The notes beneath the pieces are model-generated. The model worked only from the letters and a program-made list of their open reading frames with translations. It had not been told where the DNA came from and ran no database searches. From the NCBI GenBank assembly GCA_016742215.1, contig JACVCC010000003.1:1-64000 (forward strand): DNA of 64,000 nt, given 5' to 3'. Positions 39,636 to 50,600 of the stretch are shown one piece after another. The first letter of the stretch is position 1. Each line of letters starts with the position of its first letter. The DNA is from Brevundimonas sp. (GTDB lineage: Bacteria > Pseudomonadota > Alphaproteobacteria > Caulobacterales > Caulobacteraceae). The translations under genes and the position numbers were made by a program.

Positions 39636-40385
39636 TTGAGCGCCATCTTCCACGCCGGTATTTCCGGGGCGCGGGGCCGTATGGGCCGGGCCGTCTCGAC
39701 CGTTCTGGACGCCCGCGAGGACGTCGTCGTCTCGGCCCGCTTCGATCGCGGCGAAAGCCCCGACCTGTCGCTCTGCGACGTGATCATCGACTTCTCGACC
39801 CCGGAGGCCTCGGTCGAGCTGGCCCAGACCTGCGCCGCCCGCGGCGGCCCGGCCCTCGTCATCGGCTCCACCGGGCTGACCGAGGAGCAGGACGCAGAAA
39901 TCCTGAAGGCCGCCGAGAAGATCGCCATCGTGCGCAGCGGAAATTTCTCGCTGGGCGTCAACATCCTGATCGGACTGGTCGAGCACGCCGCCCAGCGGCT
40001 GGACGCCCGCGACTGGGATATCGAGATCTCCGAGGCCCATCACCGCCGCAAGGTGGATGCGCCGTCAGGCACCGCCCTGATGCTGGGAGAGGCCGTCGCC
40101 AACGGCCGCGCAGAGGATCTCGAGGACATCCGGATGCCGCCGTGGGACGGCATCACCGGCCCGCGCGAGACCGGCAAGGTCGGCTTCTCCTCGACCCGCG
40201 CCGGCGGCATCATCGGCGAGCACACCGTGCTGTTCGCCTCTGACGACGAGGTCCTGACCCTCAGCCACTCGGCCATTGACCGCTCGCTCTTCGCCAAGGG
40301 CGCAGTCGCGGCCGCCGCCTGGGTCCGTAGCCGCAAGCCGGGGCTCTACGACATGCAGGATGTGTTGGGATTCAGGCAGGCCTGA
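39636..40385 (+). CDS. dapB: 4-hydroxy-tetrahydrodipicolinate reductase
   Basis: The 249-residue lysine/diaminopimelate pathway enzyme starts at TTG (39636) with GAGGGGA 6 bases upstream; no ATG is available, and the family begins here (IFHAGISGARGRMGRAV, cofactor motif). Catalytic and substrate motifs are EAHHRRKVDAPSGTA. The N-terminal domain is shortened relative to E. coli (RFDRGESPDLSLCDVIIDFSTPEA). The stop abuts that of the convergent 40386 gene with no gap. Confidence 0.96.
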   Translation: MSAIFHAGISGARGRMGRAVSTVLDAREDVVVSARFDRGESPDLSLCDVIIDFSTPEASVELAQTCAARGGPALVIGSTGLTEEQDAEILKAAEKIAIVRSGNFSLGVNILIGLVEHAAQRLDARDWDIEISEAHHRRKVDAPSGTALMLGEAVANGRAEDLEDIRMPPWDGITGPRETGKVGFSSTRAGGIIGEHTVLFASDDEVLTLSHSAIDRSLFAKGAVAAAAWVRSRKPGLYDMQDVLGFRQA

Positions 40386-40748
40386 TCAATGCGCGTGGCG
40401 GTGGCGGTGTCCGCCGCCCGTGAACAGCGACTTGATGAAGAAGAACACGGCGATGACGATCGCATAGCCCAGGAACAGGGCCAGCACCGTCATCCAGAAG
40501 CCCAGCGTCAGCAGGGGCGGCAGGGCCAGCGACCCGCCGTCCAGCACGGGCCTCAGAACCCCGATCAGGATGTGCACGAAGGCCGCGCCCAGCGCCGTGG
40601 CCCACAGCCGGTTCCACGCCGGCATCATCAGGGCTGCGATCACCGCGATCAGCAGGCCCATGACCTGGTTCACGCCGTCGAAGCCGCCCTGCGCCAGCCC
40701 GAACAGGGCCGACAGGAAGGTCATGATCGAGTCGATGAGGGAATCCAT
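40386..40748 (-). CDS. hypothetical membrane protein
   Basis: The 120-residue protein has three hydrophobic segments (VNQVMGLLIAVIAALMMPAW, GAAFVHILIGVL region, and PPLLTLGFWMTVLALFLGYAIVIAVFFFIKSLF) and a His-rich C-terminal tail (GGGHRHRHAH) that could bind metal. It is probably in the inner membrane. Family unknown. It ends exactly where dapB ends on the other strand. Confidence 0.75.
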   Translation of the reverse strand: MDSLIDSIMTFLSALFGLAQGGFDGVNQVMGLLIAVIAALMMPAWNRLWATALGAAFVHILIGVLRPVLDGGSLALPPLLTLGFWMTVLALFLGYAIVIAVFFFIKSLFTGGGHRHRHAH

Positions 40749-40823
40749 GCCGCATCCTCTGTCTTCAGTACGGCCGAGCTTGGCCGGGAAGCAGGGTTAA
40801 CGCGGCTGATCCGGAATCGCTCC

Positions 40824-41273
40824 CTAGCGCCCCGTCGAGCCGAAGCCGCCGGCGCCGCGCACCGTCTCGTCCAGCGCCTCGACCTCGACGACGGTCGCCT
40901 GCTCGTGCCGGGCGATGACCATCTGGGCGATGCGTTCGCCGCGCTGGATCACGAACGGCTCCTGGCCGTGGTTGATCAGGATCACGCCCACCTCGCCGCG
41001 ATAGTCGCTGTCGACGGTGCCGGGCGAGTTCAGGCAGGTGATGCCGTGCTTCAGCGCCAGACCCGAGCGGGGACGCACCTGAGCCTCATAGCCCGGCTCC
41101 AGTGCGATCTTGAGACCGGTCTTCACCAGCGCCCGCGCGCCCGGCGCCAGCGTCAGCGGTTCGCCCTCCGGTACGGCGGCGCGCAGATCCATGCCCGCCG
41201 AGCCCGTGGTCTCGTAGGCCGGCAGAGGCAGGCCTTCGGCATGCGGCAGGCGCTCGACGCGGACGGTCGTCAT
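40824..41273 (-). CDS. dut: dUTP diphosphatase
   Basis: The 149-residue trimeric enzyme hydrolyses dUTP to dUMP. The five dUTPase motifs are present: [45 protein letters not shown] and the C-terminal GGFGSTG. The ATG at 41273 is preferred to the upstream frame, which runs inside coaBC. It follows coaBC by 16 bases, a common pairing. Confidence 0.97.
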   Translation of the reverse strand: MTTVRVERLPHAEGLPLPAYETTGSAGMDLRAAVPEGEPLTLAPGARALVKTGLKIALEPGYEAQVRPRSGLALKHGITCLNSPGTVDSDYRGEVGVILINHGQEPFVIQRGERIAQMVIARHEQATVVEVEALDETVRGAGGFGSTGR

Positions 41274-41289
41274 GGGCGGGCTCTTTCTC

Positions 41290-42513
41290 TCAGGCCTTGA
41301 AGTGCTCGGCGATGCGGGCGGCCAGCTTGCGCGCCACCTCGGCCTTGGACTGACGCGGCCAGCTGTCGGCGCCGTCACGGGTGAACAGGGTCACCGCATT
41401 GCCGTCAGCGCCGAACACCTCGTCCGAGACGTCATTGCCGACGATCCAGTCGCAGCCCTTGCGCGACAGCTTGGCCCGGGCGTTGGTTTCCAGGTCGCTC
41501 GTCTCGGCCGCGAAGCCGACGACCAGCTTCGGTCGGTCCTTCCCGGGCTTGGAGATGTCGGCGAGGATGTCCGGGTTCTCGATCAGCGGCAGGGACGGCG
41601 GCCCGCCCGGCGCCTTCTTGATCTTGCCTGAGGCCACGCCGTCCACACGCCAGTCGGCGACCGCGGAGCTCATGACGGCGATGTCGGCGGGGAAGGCGGC
41701 CTTCACCGCCGCCTGCATCTCGCGCGCCGTCTCGACCCACACCCGATCGACGCCCACCGGAGCCGGCAGGGCCACGGGGCCGGAGATCAGGGTCACTTTC
41801 GCGCCCAGAGCCGCCAGCGCCCCGGCGATCGCATAGCCCTGCTTTCCGCTGGATCGATTGGTCAGGCCGCGCACGGGGTCGATGGGTTCGAAGGTCGGAC
41901 CGGCGGTCACCACCGCCGAACGCCCGGCCAGGGGGCGGCCGTCCGGCCCGGCCAGCAAGCCGGAGATCGCATCCAGAATAGCGGCCGGCTCGGCCATCCG
42001 GCCCGGGCCGAACTCGCCGCAGGCCATCTCGCCCTCATCCGGCCCGACCACCGCCACGCCATGGAATCCGTCAAAGCCCTTCAGCCGCTCGACATTGGCC
42101 TGGACCGCCGGATGCAGCCACATCCGCACATTCATCGCAGGGGCCAGCAGCACCCGCTTGTCGGTGGCCAGAAGCGTCGTTGACGCCAGATCGTCGGCGA
42201 AGCCGTTGGCGGCCTTGGCGATCAGCCCCGCCGTCGCCGGCGCCACGACCACCAGATCGGCCCAGCGCGACAGCTCGATATGGCCCATGGACGTCTCGTC
42301 CTCGGGCATGAACAGCGCCTGCCGCACAGGATGGCCGGTCAGGGCCGCCAGCGACATGGGGGTGACGAACTCGGCTCCGGCGGCGGTCAGCACGCTCATG
42401 ACCTCGGCGCCCGACTTCTTCAGCAGCCGCACCAGTTCCAGCGCCTTGTAGGCCGCGATGCCGCCGCCCACGATCAGCAGGATTTTCCGTCCGGACAGGG
42501 CAGCGGTGCTCAT
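41290..42513 (-). CDS. coaBC: bifunctional phosphopantothenoylcysteine decarboxylase/phosphopantothenate-cysteine ligase
   Basis: The 407-residue fusion protein makes 4'-phosphopantetheine for coenzyme A. The N-terminal flavoprotein half (CoaC) has [20 protein letters not shown], the catalytic His in [19 protein letters not shown] and the cysteine loop [13 protein letters not shown]. The C-terminal half (CoaB) has [29 protein letters not shown] and [28 protein letters not shown]. Operon with dut. Confidence 0.97.
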   Translation of the reverse strand: MSTAALSGRKILLIVGGGIAAYKALELVRLLKKSGAEVMSVLTAAGAEFVTPMSLAALTGHPVRQALFMPEDETSMGHIELSRWADLVVVAPATAGLIAKAANGFADDLASTTLLATDKRVLLAPAMNVRMWLHPAVQANVERLKGFDGFHGVAVVGPDEGEMACGEFGPGRMAEPAAILDAISGLLAGPDGRPLAGRSAVVTAGPTFEPIDPVRGLTNRSSGKQGYAIAGALAALGAKVTLISGPVALPAPVGVDRVWVETAREMQAAVKAAFPADIAVMSSAVADWRVDGVASGKIKKAPGGPPSLPLIENPDILADISKPGKDRPKLVVGFAAETSDLETNARAKLSRKGCDWIVGNDVSDEVFGADGNAVTLFTRDGADSWPRQSKAEVARKLAARIAEHFKA

Positions 42514-42626
42514 CCTTCCGATCTAGCGATGCGCCCCCCGTCCGTCGAGTGACGCTTCCGCGAACATTGCAGGAACGAACAACCTGTGATTACTTCGCGC
42601 CGCTGGAGCGTGTACGGGAGGGCGGA

Positions 42627-43148
42627 ATGTTCAAACCGATGACGCTGGCGACAGCCGGCCTGATGGCGCTGGCGCTCGCCGCATGTGGTGACGGCGGTTC
42701 GGCGGTGGAGACGCGGGATCGTGAGGCGGGCGGCGACGCCGTGGAGACGACGAGGGCCGATGTCTCGCCCGACAGGCAGGACGCGCGCGAGAAGGGCGGG
42801 GCTGCGCCCGTCCTGACCGCCAACCGCCGCGAGAGCGTGGACGAGAAGGTGGTGCGTCTGTTCGAGCGGAACGGCGCCGATTTCGACGCCCGCACGCCTG
42901 AGGACTATCTGCGCAAGGTGCGCGCCTTCACCGGCTCGCCGCCGGCGGGGACGGAGCGCGTCGAGCGCGCGAACGGCGATGTGCTGCTCTATCAGGCCTC
43001 GACGAACACCTTCGCGGTGCTGTCGCGCGAGGGCGTGCCCAAGACGATGTTCAAGCCGGACAGCGGCGCGGCCTACTGGGCGGAACAGAAGGAGCGGGCG
43101 CCGACCTTTGGTCGCCGCCGTCCGGACCCGGAAAGATCGGAGAACTGA
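42627..43148 (+). CDS. lipoprotein with S-type-pyocin/BECR-like domain
   Basis: The 173-residue protein has a lipobox (LALAAC, Cys19), an acidic/basic disordered linker, and a C-terminal domain of about 80 residues: LFERNGADFDARTPEDYLRKVRAFTG, then a VERANGDVLLYQASTNTFAVLSREGVPKTMFKPD block. This hand-recognised pattern (NGD, Y-x-x-x-TNTF-x-V, T-x-F-K-P) resembles nuclease toxin domains of the BECR type seen at the C-termini of polymorphic toxins, here attached to a lipoprotein. Small homologues with this arrangement seem common in sphingomonads and caulobacters. No immunity gene is recognisable beside it. Activity is unproven. Confidence 0.75.
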   Translation: MFKPMTLATAGLMALALAACGDGGSAVETRDREAGGDAVETTRADVSPDRQDAREKGGAAPVLTANRRESVDEKVVRLFERNGADFDARTPEDYLRKVRAFTGSPPAGTERVERANGDVLLYQASTNTFAVLSREGVPKTMFKPDSGAAYWAEQKERAPTFGRRRPDPERSEN

Positions 43149-43158
43149 GCGAGGGCGA

Positions 43159-43575
43159 TCAGCCCTCGTCGGCCTCGCCGCGCTCGGACATCTCGCGGAT
43201 CAGCTCCAGGGCCAGCTTCTGCTGACGGGTCGACAGCTGGGGCGCCAGACGGCTGATCTCGATGGTGTAGCGGGTGGCCGGGAAGTCGTGCTCGAAGGCG
43301 GCGACGCCCTCGTTGTAGCCGGCCAGCTGGGCCCCGGTCAGGCCCTCGAAGAAGTAGCCGATGTCGACCTTGAAGAACCGGGCGATGTCCCACAGCTTGG
43401 AGGCCGAGATGCGGTTGGCGCCCTTCTCGTACTTCTGGATCTGCTGGAACGTCAGGCCGAGGGCGCGACCGAGATCGCTCTGATTATACCCCAGGGCGAG
43501 ACGTTTCTCGCATACGCGACGACCCACATGCCGATCTACCGGATGGGGGCCGTCTTCGCCCTTGCCTCTCGCCAT
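43159..43575 (-). CDS. XRE-family transcriptional regulator
   Basis: The 138-residue protein has a Cro/CI-type helix-turn-helix at 14-70 (VGRRVCEKRLALGYNQSDLGRALGLTFQQIQKYEKGANRISASKLWDIARFF) and a short C-terminal region including FEHDFPATRYTIEISRLAPQL. It is the HTH gene usually placed after lnt and before metK in related alphaproteobacteria; metK is not next to it here. The ATG at 43575 is chosen over a TTG at 43581. An inverted repeat GCAAC/GTTGC at 43666-43681 upstream may be its own operator. Confidence 0.9.
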   Translation of the reverse strand: MARGKGEDGPHPVDRHVGRRVCEKRLALGYNQSDLGRALGLTFQQIQKYEKGANRISASKLWDIARFFKVDIGYFFEGLTGAQLAGYNEGVAAFEHDFPATRYTIEISRLAPQLSTRQQKLALELIREMSERGEADEG

Positions 43576-43745
43576 CGTCAACCTTGCCTTCGATCTTTGC
43601 CGCGCTCGCCTGAATGCGCTTCCGGGCGGCCTATGTCATCCAAAATCAGGCCAAACTGCGCCATTGCAACGCTGAGGTTGCGTCATTGTGACGTTTCCTC
43701 TCGCGACAATGGAACTCGTTCTGCGGACTTCCCGCCTGACGGGAG

Positions 43746-45356
43746 TCACGCAGAGAATGTCATTCGCCTCCGGACGATCCCCGCCCAAGGCACGGCCAGA
43801 GCCAGGCCGCTGACGATCGCCAGCCAGAACAGGAGGTCGCCGACGCGGCCGTAGACGGTCACCGCCGCCGGCCGCGGCAGGCGCGCGTCGATCACGCCGC
43901 TTTCGCCCGGATCCAGCCGCTGGTCGCCAATGACACGGCCCCAGGGATCGATCATGGCCGAGACGCCGGTCGGCGTGGAGCGGACGATCGGCAGGCCCGT
44001 CTCGATCGCGCGATAGCTGGCGAGGTTCAGGTGCTGGCGCGGACCGGACGACCGACCGAACCAGGCGTCATTGGAGATGTTGACGATCCACTCCGGCCGC
44101 CCGGTCGAGCCCGCGGTGAAGCCCGGATACAGGCTCTCGTAGCAGATCAGCGGCTGCACCCGCGGCGCGCCCGGAATGTCGATCGGCGCAGGCCGCTCGC
44201 CCGGCGTGAAGTCCAGCGGCATGTGAGTCAGGCTGCGTACGCCGATGGCCCCCATCAGGTCACCCAGCGGCATATATTCGCCGAACGGCACCAGCCGGTA
44301 TTTGTCATAGATGGTCGAGATGCGCAGACCCGGCCCACCCTCGTCCGTCAGCACGAACATGCTGTTGAAGTAGCGCGCCCCCTCGGGAACCGTGGGGTCC
44401 GGCACGCCACGGCCCAGGCCGATCAGCAGGCTCTGCCGGGGTTGCAGCGCGTTCGAGATCGCCGCTGCGTCCGGTGAATTGAAGACATCGCCCGCCGAGG
44501 CCGGCAGGGCGCCTTCGGGCCAGATGACGATGTCAGGCGTCACCGCGCCGGGCTGCGCCGTCAGGCTCACATAGCGATCGACGATGCTCTGGTAGCTCTC
44601 GGGAGACCATTTGGACTCCTGCTTGATGTCGGCCTGAACGATCCGCACCACGGTGGGGGTCAGCTCGACCTGCGCCTGTGACAGCCTCACGGTTCCGCCG
44701 ATCACAAGCGCTCCGACCGCCAGAACGCCCAGCGCCGCCGTCACGCCCTTCGCCTTCATCGAGCCGCGGCCGACCATGGGCCCAAAGGCCGCGGCCGCCG
44801 CCACGGTGACGAAGCCCAGGCCATAGATGCCGGCGACCGAGGCGAACTGGGACGCGGCCGAACCAGCCTTCCAGCTGGCGCCTGCGGGATTCCAGGGGAA
44901 GCCGGTCAGCAGGTTTCCACGCAGCCACTCCAACAGGCAGAACAGGGCGGCGAAGACCAGCACCCGCACCATGCCTTCGGGGCTGAACCGGCGATACAGC
45001 GCCATGGCCGTGCCCCAGAACAGGCCCAGGCCCGCCGGCAGCAGCGAGGCCGCGAACGGCGCCATCCACGCCTGCGCCGGATCGACGAGGAAGGCCTCGG
45101 CCACCCACCAGCAGCTGATGAAGAAGTAGGCGAAGCCCGCCAGCCACCCCATCCAGAAGCCACCTCGCGTCGTCCGCGAGCGCTCGGTCAGGATCATCAA
45201 CAGCGCATAGCCGAGCAGGCCGGGCAGGATGCCGAAGGGGGGATGGGCCAGGGCCGCGCCGGCGCCCGCCAGCAAGGCCAGGGCGATGCGGCCGAACCGC
45301 AGGATCAGCCGCGAACGCAGGCTGCCGTCATCAAGCTTCGCCGAGAGGGTGAACAT
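43746..45356 (-). CDS. lnt: apolipoprotein N-acyltransferase
   Basis: The 536-residue inner-membrane enzyme adds the third acyl chain to lipoproteins. It has about six N-terminal membrane helices (for example [22 protein letters not shown] and the region [18 protein letters not shown]) and a periplasmic nitrilase-type domain with the catalytic triad Glu (IWPEGALPA), Lys ([14 protein letters not shown]) and Cys ([12 protein letters not shown]). The ATG at 45356 lies inside ybeY, giving a 26-base overlap. Confidence 0.97.
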   Translation of the reverse strand: MFTLSAKLDDGSLRSRLILRFGRIALALLAGAGAALAHPPFGILPGLLGYALLMILTERSRTTRGGFWMGWLAGFAYFFISCWWVAEAFLVDPAQAWMAPFAASLLPAGLGLFWGTAMALYRRFSPEGMVRVLVFAALFCLLEWLRGNLLTGFPWNPAGASWKAGSAASQFASVAGIYGLGFVTVAAAAAFGPMVGRGSMKAKGVTAALGVLAVGALVIGGTVRLSQAQVELTPTVVRIVQADIKQESKWSPESYQSIVDRYVSLTAQPGAVTPDIVIWPEGALPASAGDVFNSPDAAAISNALQPRQSLLIGLGRGVPDPTVPEGARYFNSMFVLTDEGGPGLRISTIYDKYRLVPFGEYMPLGDLMGAIGVRSLTHMPLDFTPGERPAPIDIPGAPRVQPLICYESLYPGFTAGSTGRPEWIVNISNDAWFGRSSGPRQHLNLASYRAIETGLPIVRSTPTGVSAMIDPWGRVIGDQRLDPGESGVIDARLPRPAAVTVYGRVGDLLFWLAIVSGLALAVPWAGIVRRRMTFSA

Positions 45357-45792
45357 GGATCTCGTATGGGTCCGCAATGCCGAGGCTGGCAAGGATGGAT
45401 CGCTCCTCCTGCTCCATCTCCTCCGCCTCTTCGTCGATTTCATGGTCGCGGCCGAGCAGGTGCAGGACCCCGTGCACGACAAGATGGGACAGATGGTCCG
45501 CCAGCGACTTGCCCTGCGTCCTCGCCTCCTCAACGCAGACGCCGTGAGCCAGCACCAGATCGCCCAGGTGCGGCATGGCGCTTTCGGCCGCCGGGAAGGA
45601 CAGGACGTTGGTCGGCTTGTCCTTGTCGCGGAACCGGGCGTTCAGATCGCGGATCGTCGTGTCGTCCGTCAGCAGAACGACCACATCGCCCTCGACGGCG
45701 CCCAGTGCTGCTTGCGCCGCGCGTTCGACCACCGCCGCGGCGGTCGGCAGGCTGGTCGCCCACTCCAGATCCTCGAGTTCGACGTCAATCAC
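45331..45792 (-). CDS. ybeY: endoribonuclease YbeY
   Basis: The 153-residue zinc metalloprotein functions in 16S rRNA maturation and ribosome quality control. The triple-His zinc motif [12 protein letters not shown] is intact, preceded by PTNVLSFPA. The start is GTG at 45792, overlapping the phoH stop by 4 bases. In relatives a CorC/HlyC-like CBS-domain gene often lies between ybeY and lnt; here lnt follows directly with overlap. Confidence 0.96.
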   Translation of the reverse strand: MIDVELEDLEWATSLPTAAAVVERAAQAALGAVEGDVVVLLTDDTTIRDLNARFRDKDKPTNVLSFPAAESAMPHLGDLVLAHGVCVEEARTQGKSLADHLSHLVVHGVLHLLGRDHEIDEEAEEMEQEERSILASLGIADPYEIHVHPLGEA

Positions 45793-46780
45793 GCGCGCTC
45801 TTCCAGATCGGGGCCGGGCTTCTGCCGCGCCGCGTCGGCGTCGTACGCGCGAACGATCCGCTCGACCATGGCGTGGCGCACCACGTCCTGGGCCGCGAAC
45901 TTCAGCACGCCGGCGCCCTCGACGCCGTCCAGAATGCTCAGGGCGTGGGACAGGCCGCTGTCGCGGGCGTTCAGCAGGTCGATCTGCGACGGGTCGCCCG
46001 TCACCACCATGCGCGCGCCCTCGCCCAGACGGGTAAGGACCATCTTCATCTGCAGTTTCGTGAGGTTCTGCGCCTCGTCGACGATGATGAAGGCATGGGC
46101 CAGCGTCCGGCCCCGCATGAAGGCGATCGGCGCGGCCTCGATCTCGCCCTTGTCACGCCGGCGGCGGACATCGTCCGGACCCAGAATATCGTTCAGCGCC
46201 TCCCAGATCGGGGCCAGATAGGGGTCGACCTTCTCGTTCAGATCGCCCGGCAGGAAGCCCAGCTTCTCCCCCGCCTCGACCGCTGGCCGGGTGATGACCA
46301 GACGGTCCACCTGCCCTCGCCGCAACAGCGAGGCGCCATAGGCGGCCGCCAGAAAGGTCTTGCCCGTCCCCGCCGGACCGACGCCGAAGGTCAGTTCGCA
46401 GCGCGACAGCAGCTCCAGATACCGGGCCTGCGCCGCCGTCTTGGGCGCAATGGCCCCGCGACGGCCGACCGGCAGGGCCACGGCGTCAGGCGCAACACTC
46501 CCCTGCCCCGCGCGCGGCTGGGCCACGGCGGCGCCCAGGGCCGTACGCACATCGGCCTCGGTGATCTCGGCGCCGGCCTCGGCCCGGTCAGCCAGGGTCT
46601 CGATGACCCGCTTGGCCTGTGCCCGATCCCGCGCCGAACCGTTGATCGACACCCCGCCGCCCGGCGTCTCGACCAGCACCTTGAAGCGGTCCTCGATCAG
46701 GGCGATGTGCCGGCTGTTCGGGCCGATGACCGCGCGCAGGGCCTCGTCGCCCAGCGCCAGAAACTCACTCTCACGCGCCA

Positions 46781-46781
<1 letters not shown>
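45789..46781 (-). CDS. phoH: PhoH-like ATPase
   Basis: The 330-residue protein has an N-terminal KH-like region ([30 protein letters not shown]), then the PhoH P-loop domain with Walker A GPAGTGKT, the invariant [30 protein letters not shown] and Walker [12 protein letters not shown]. The family is RNA-related and often neighbours ybeY, as here. The start overlaps the miaB stop by one base. Confidence 0.95.
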
Positions 46782-48154
<1,373 letters not shown>

Positions 48155-48203
48155 CTGCTGATTTTAGAGTGCGGCCGGCGTTTCCGCCACTCCGCGGCGC
48201 GGA

Positions 48204-48680
48204 TCAGCTCTCGGCCGATTCCGGAGCGTGGGCGTGGCGCTTGTAGACCAGACCCTCACGGTCCTCGGGCGAGGCGCCGGGGATGGCTTTGCCGTAGAGC
48301 TCCAGCTTGTGGCCGACCAGCTCGAAGCCCAGACGCTTGGCGATCTCGGTCTTCAGGCGCTCGATCTCGGCATCGAAGAACTCGATGACCTCACCCGTCC
48401 GGGTATCGATCAGGTGATCGTGGTGATCGTCGCCGGCCTCTTCGTAGCGGCTGCGGCCATCGCCGAAATCATGCTTCTCGACGACGCCAGCTTCCTCGAA
48501 CAGGCGCACGGTCCGATAGACGGTGGCGATCGAGATGTGCGGATCGATGGCGGAGGCGCGGCGGTACAGCTCCTCCACATCCGGGTGATCTTCGGCGGCC
48601 GACAGCACGCGCGCGATTACGCGACGCTGTTCGGTCATGCGCATGCCGCGCTCGGCGCAGAGTTTCTCGATCCGGTCCAT
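48204..48680 (-). CDS. fur: Fur-family metal-responsive regulator
   Basis: The 158-residue protein has the winged helix of Fur (RGMRMTEQRRVIARVL, then ISIATVYRTVRLFEEAGVV) and the metal-binding region (DDHHDHLIDTRTGEVIEF). It lacks the CxxC zinc motif of some Fur proteins, as is usual in alphaproteobacteria. Its place upstream of miaB suggests the true Fur rather than Irr or Mur; iron versus manganese specificity cannot be read off. Confidence 0.93.
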   Translation of the reverse strand: MDRIEKLCAERGMRMTEQRRVIARVLSAAEDHPDVEELYRRASAIDPHISIATVYRTVRLFEEAGVVEKHDFGDGRSRYEEAGDDHHDHLIDTRTGEVIEFFDAEIERLKTEIAKRLGFELVGHKLELYGKAIPGASPEDREGLVYKRHAHAPESAES

Positions 48681-48721
48681 GGCGGCCGAGAATAGGGGGG
48701 CTCGCCCGTTTGGGGAAGCCG

Positions 48722-49135
48722 TTATGGCGCCGCTCGCGCCAGAAGAATTGCATCGCGCCGTGACCCGTCCGGACGGGCATAGTAGCGCGGCCTGCGGCCC
48801 ACCTCGGCGAAGCCACCCCGGCGATAGACCGCAAGCGCCGACACATTGTCATCGGCCACCTCGAGGAAGACGCGCTCCGCTCCGCGCGCCGCCGCGCCGG
48901 CGACGCCCCCGGCCGTCAGGCGACCGCCCTCCCCTCGCCCACGCGCTTCCGGACGCACGGCCAGGGTCAGGATCTCGGCCTCGTCAGCGACGGCTCGCAT
49001 CAGGATGAAGCCGTCCGCACTCTCGACAACGAACACCCCCGGCCCGGCCAGCAGATCGTCGAAGGCGGCGGCGTCCCATGGCGCGTCGAAAGCCGTGGCG
49101 TGCAGCGCCGCCAGCCGCTCCGCCTGATCGCTCAC
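48722..49135 (-). CDS. rimI: ribosomal-protein-alanine N-acetyltransferase-like (GNAT)
   Basis: The 137-residue GNAT protein shows the acetyl-CoA loop VRPEARGRGEGGRL (normally R/Q-x-x-G-x-G/A) and the RimI-like ending FLEVADDNVSALAVYRRGGFAEVGRRPRYYARPDG. RimI acetylates ribosomal protein S18 in E. coli. The start is GTG, overlapping the tsaB stop by 4 bases; the tsaB-rimI order is a widespread arrangement. Confidence 0.9.
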   Translation of the reverse strand: MSDQAERLAALHATAFDAPWDAAAFDDLLAGPGVFVVESADGFILMRAVADEAEILTLAVRPEARGRGEGGRLTAGGVAGAAARGAERVFLEVADDNVSALAVYRRGGFAEVGRRPRYYARPDGSRRDAILLARAAP

Positions 49136-49806
49136 GCCGGAACCGCCGCTCGAGGCTGACCAGGCAGGCGGGTCGGCGGCGTCGCGTCAGGCGCGCGCAG
49201 ATACAAGGGCTTTGGCGGGTTCGCCTCCGGATCAAGCGCCGCAGTCAGGCGCGCCAGATCCTCCGGCCGAGCGCCCACGGCCTCCACCACGGTCGCGCCG
49301 GGCGCGCTTTCCAGAACCAGACCCGAGCCCGAGCCGATCAGCGCCGGCGCGATCAGTTCGGCCACGCGGCCTTGCGCCTCCTCGATCGACAGGGCCTCGG
49401 CCGCCCCCTGCGCCTCGCCGCCCTTCCAGAACCGGGCATAGACCTGCCCCCGCCGGGCATCGATCAGGGCCGCACGATCCGGGGCGTCCGACGCCCCGGC
49501 CAAGGCGTCGAGCGTCGACAGCCCGACCACCGGCCTGCCGAGAGCGGCGCCGAGACCGAGCGCGAAGGCCATGCCGACGCGCAGACCGGTGAACGAGCCC
49601 GGCCCTACGGTTACGCCGATCCGGTCGACGCCCTCGAAACCGCCCGCATCCTTCGCCGCATCGCGGGCCAGTCCGGCCAGCCGTTCGGAATGGCCCTTGG
49701 TCATAGCCTCCGAGCGCAGGCCCAGCGGCCGCACGACTTCGCCATCGACCTCGAACACCCCGGCCGTGCACAGGCCCAGGGCGGTATCGACGACCAGCAC
49801 CTTCAT
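49132..49806 (-). CDS. tsaB: tRNA threonylcarbamoyladenosine biosynthesis protein TsaB
   Basis: The 224-residue ASKHA-fold partner of TsaD is needed for the t6A37 modification of tRNAs that read ANN codons. Diagnostic segments are VLVVDTALGLCTAGVF at the start, IGVTVGPGSFTGLRVGMAFALGLGAALGRPVVGLSTLDALA and IDARRGQVYARFW. It is followed by rimI with a GTGA overlap and preceded by the Nfu-type gene. Confidence 0.95.
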   Translation of the reverse strand: MKVLVVDTALGLCTAGVFEVDGEVVRPLGLRSEAMTKGHSERLAGLARDAAKDAGGFEGVDRIGVTVGPGSFTGLRVGMAFALGLGAALGRPVVGLSTLDALAGASDAPDRAALIDARRGQVYARFWKGGEAQGAAEALSIEEAQGRVAELIAPALIGSGSGLVLESAPGATVVEAVGARPEDLARLTAALDPEANPPKPLYLRAPDATPPTRLPGQPRAAVPA

Positions 49807-49810
49807 CGGA

Positions 49811-50371
49811 TCAGAGGACCTGCTCGACGCGGGTCACTTCGGGCACATAGTGTTTCATCATCTGCTCGACGCCGGACTTCAGCGTCGCCGAAGACGACGG
49901 ACAGCCCGAACAGGCGCCGCGCAGGCGCAGCGACAGCACCCCGGTCTCCTCGTCGAAGGAGTCGAACAGGATGTCGCCTCCGTCCTGCGCCACCGCCGGG
50001 CGGATGCGGTTGTCCAGCAGCCCCTTGATCTCGGCCACGATCTCGCTGTCCTCGCCCTCGCCGCCGGCGTGGCTGTCGCCGCCGCCCTCGCGCAGCAGGG
50101 GCGCGCCCGAGACGAAATGATCCATGATCGCCGCCAGGATCGGCGCCTTCATCGTTGTCCACTCCGGCCCCTGCGCGTCGCGGGTCACGGAGACATAGTC
50201 GTAGCCGAAGAAGACGCTGGTCACGCCTTCCAGCTCGAACAGGGACTCGGCCAGCGGCGAGGCGGTCGCCTCGTCCACATTGACGAAATCGCGCGGATCG
50301 TTCGCCACGTCCCGTCCCGGCAGGAACTTCAGGACGTTCGGGTTCGGCGTCGGTTCGGTCTGGATGAACAT
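49811..50371 (-). CDS. Nfu-type iron-sulfur cluster scaffold protein
   Basis: The 186-residue protein has an N-terminal Nfu domain (MFIQTEPTPNPNVLKFLPGR, typical of mitochondrial and alphaproteobacterial Nfu) and a C-terminal NifU-like domain with the cluster-binding CxxC (LRGACSGCPSSSATLK). It delivers Fe-S clusters to apoproteins. A Gly/Glu-rich linker joins the two. It heads the leftward cluster that includes fur and miaB, an Fe-S enzyme. Confidence 0.95.
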   Translation of the reverse strand: MFIQTEPTPNPNVLKFLPGRDVANDPRDFVNVDEATASPLAESLFELEGVTSVFFGYDYVSVTRDAQGPEWTTMKAPILAAIMDHFVSGAPLLREGGGDSHAGGEGEDSEIVAEIKGLLDNRIRPAVAQDGGDILFDSFDEETGVLSLRLRGACSGCPSSSATLKSGVEQMMKHYVPEVTRVEQVL

Positions 50372-50424
50372 GGCCGGTAAGTGCGCCTGATGGGGCCGAG
50401 GTTCAAGGGAGGGGTGCGCCAACT

Positions 50425-50598
50425 CACTTCTCCATTCCCTCAGGAATGGAGAGGACAGATCGACGCGCAGCGGCGATCAGGAGAGGGCGACGCCGGCCGT
50501 GGCGGTCCGAGCTCCGATGACATCCTCCGCCGTCGCCCTCACCTGACCGCTTCGCGGTCTGTCCTCTCCATCGCCTTGAAGGGGCGATGGAGAGGTGA
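50425..50598. repeat. long form of a dispersed hairpin repeat
   Basis: The ends are CTCCATTCC/GGAATGGAG and CTCTCCATCGCC/GGCGATGGAGAG hairpins. Between them, GACAG...TCAGG-AGAGGGCGAC pairs with GTCGCCCT-CACCTGA...CTGTC, so the whole element can fold into one long structure. The short form at 13856-13899 has the same two ends without the centre. It holds no ORF and fills the gap between the Nfu and Usp genes. Confidence 0.75.
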
Positions 50599-50600
50599 GG

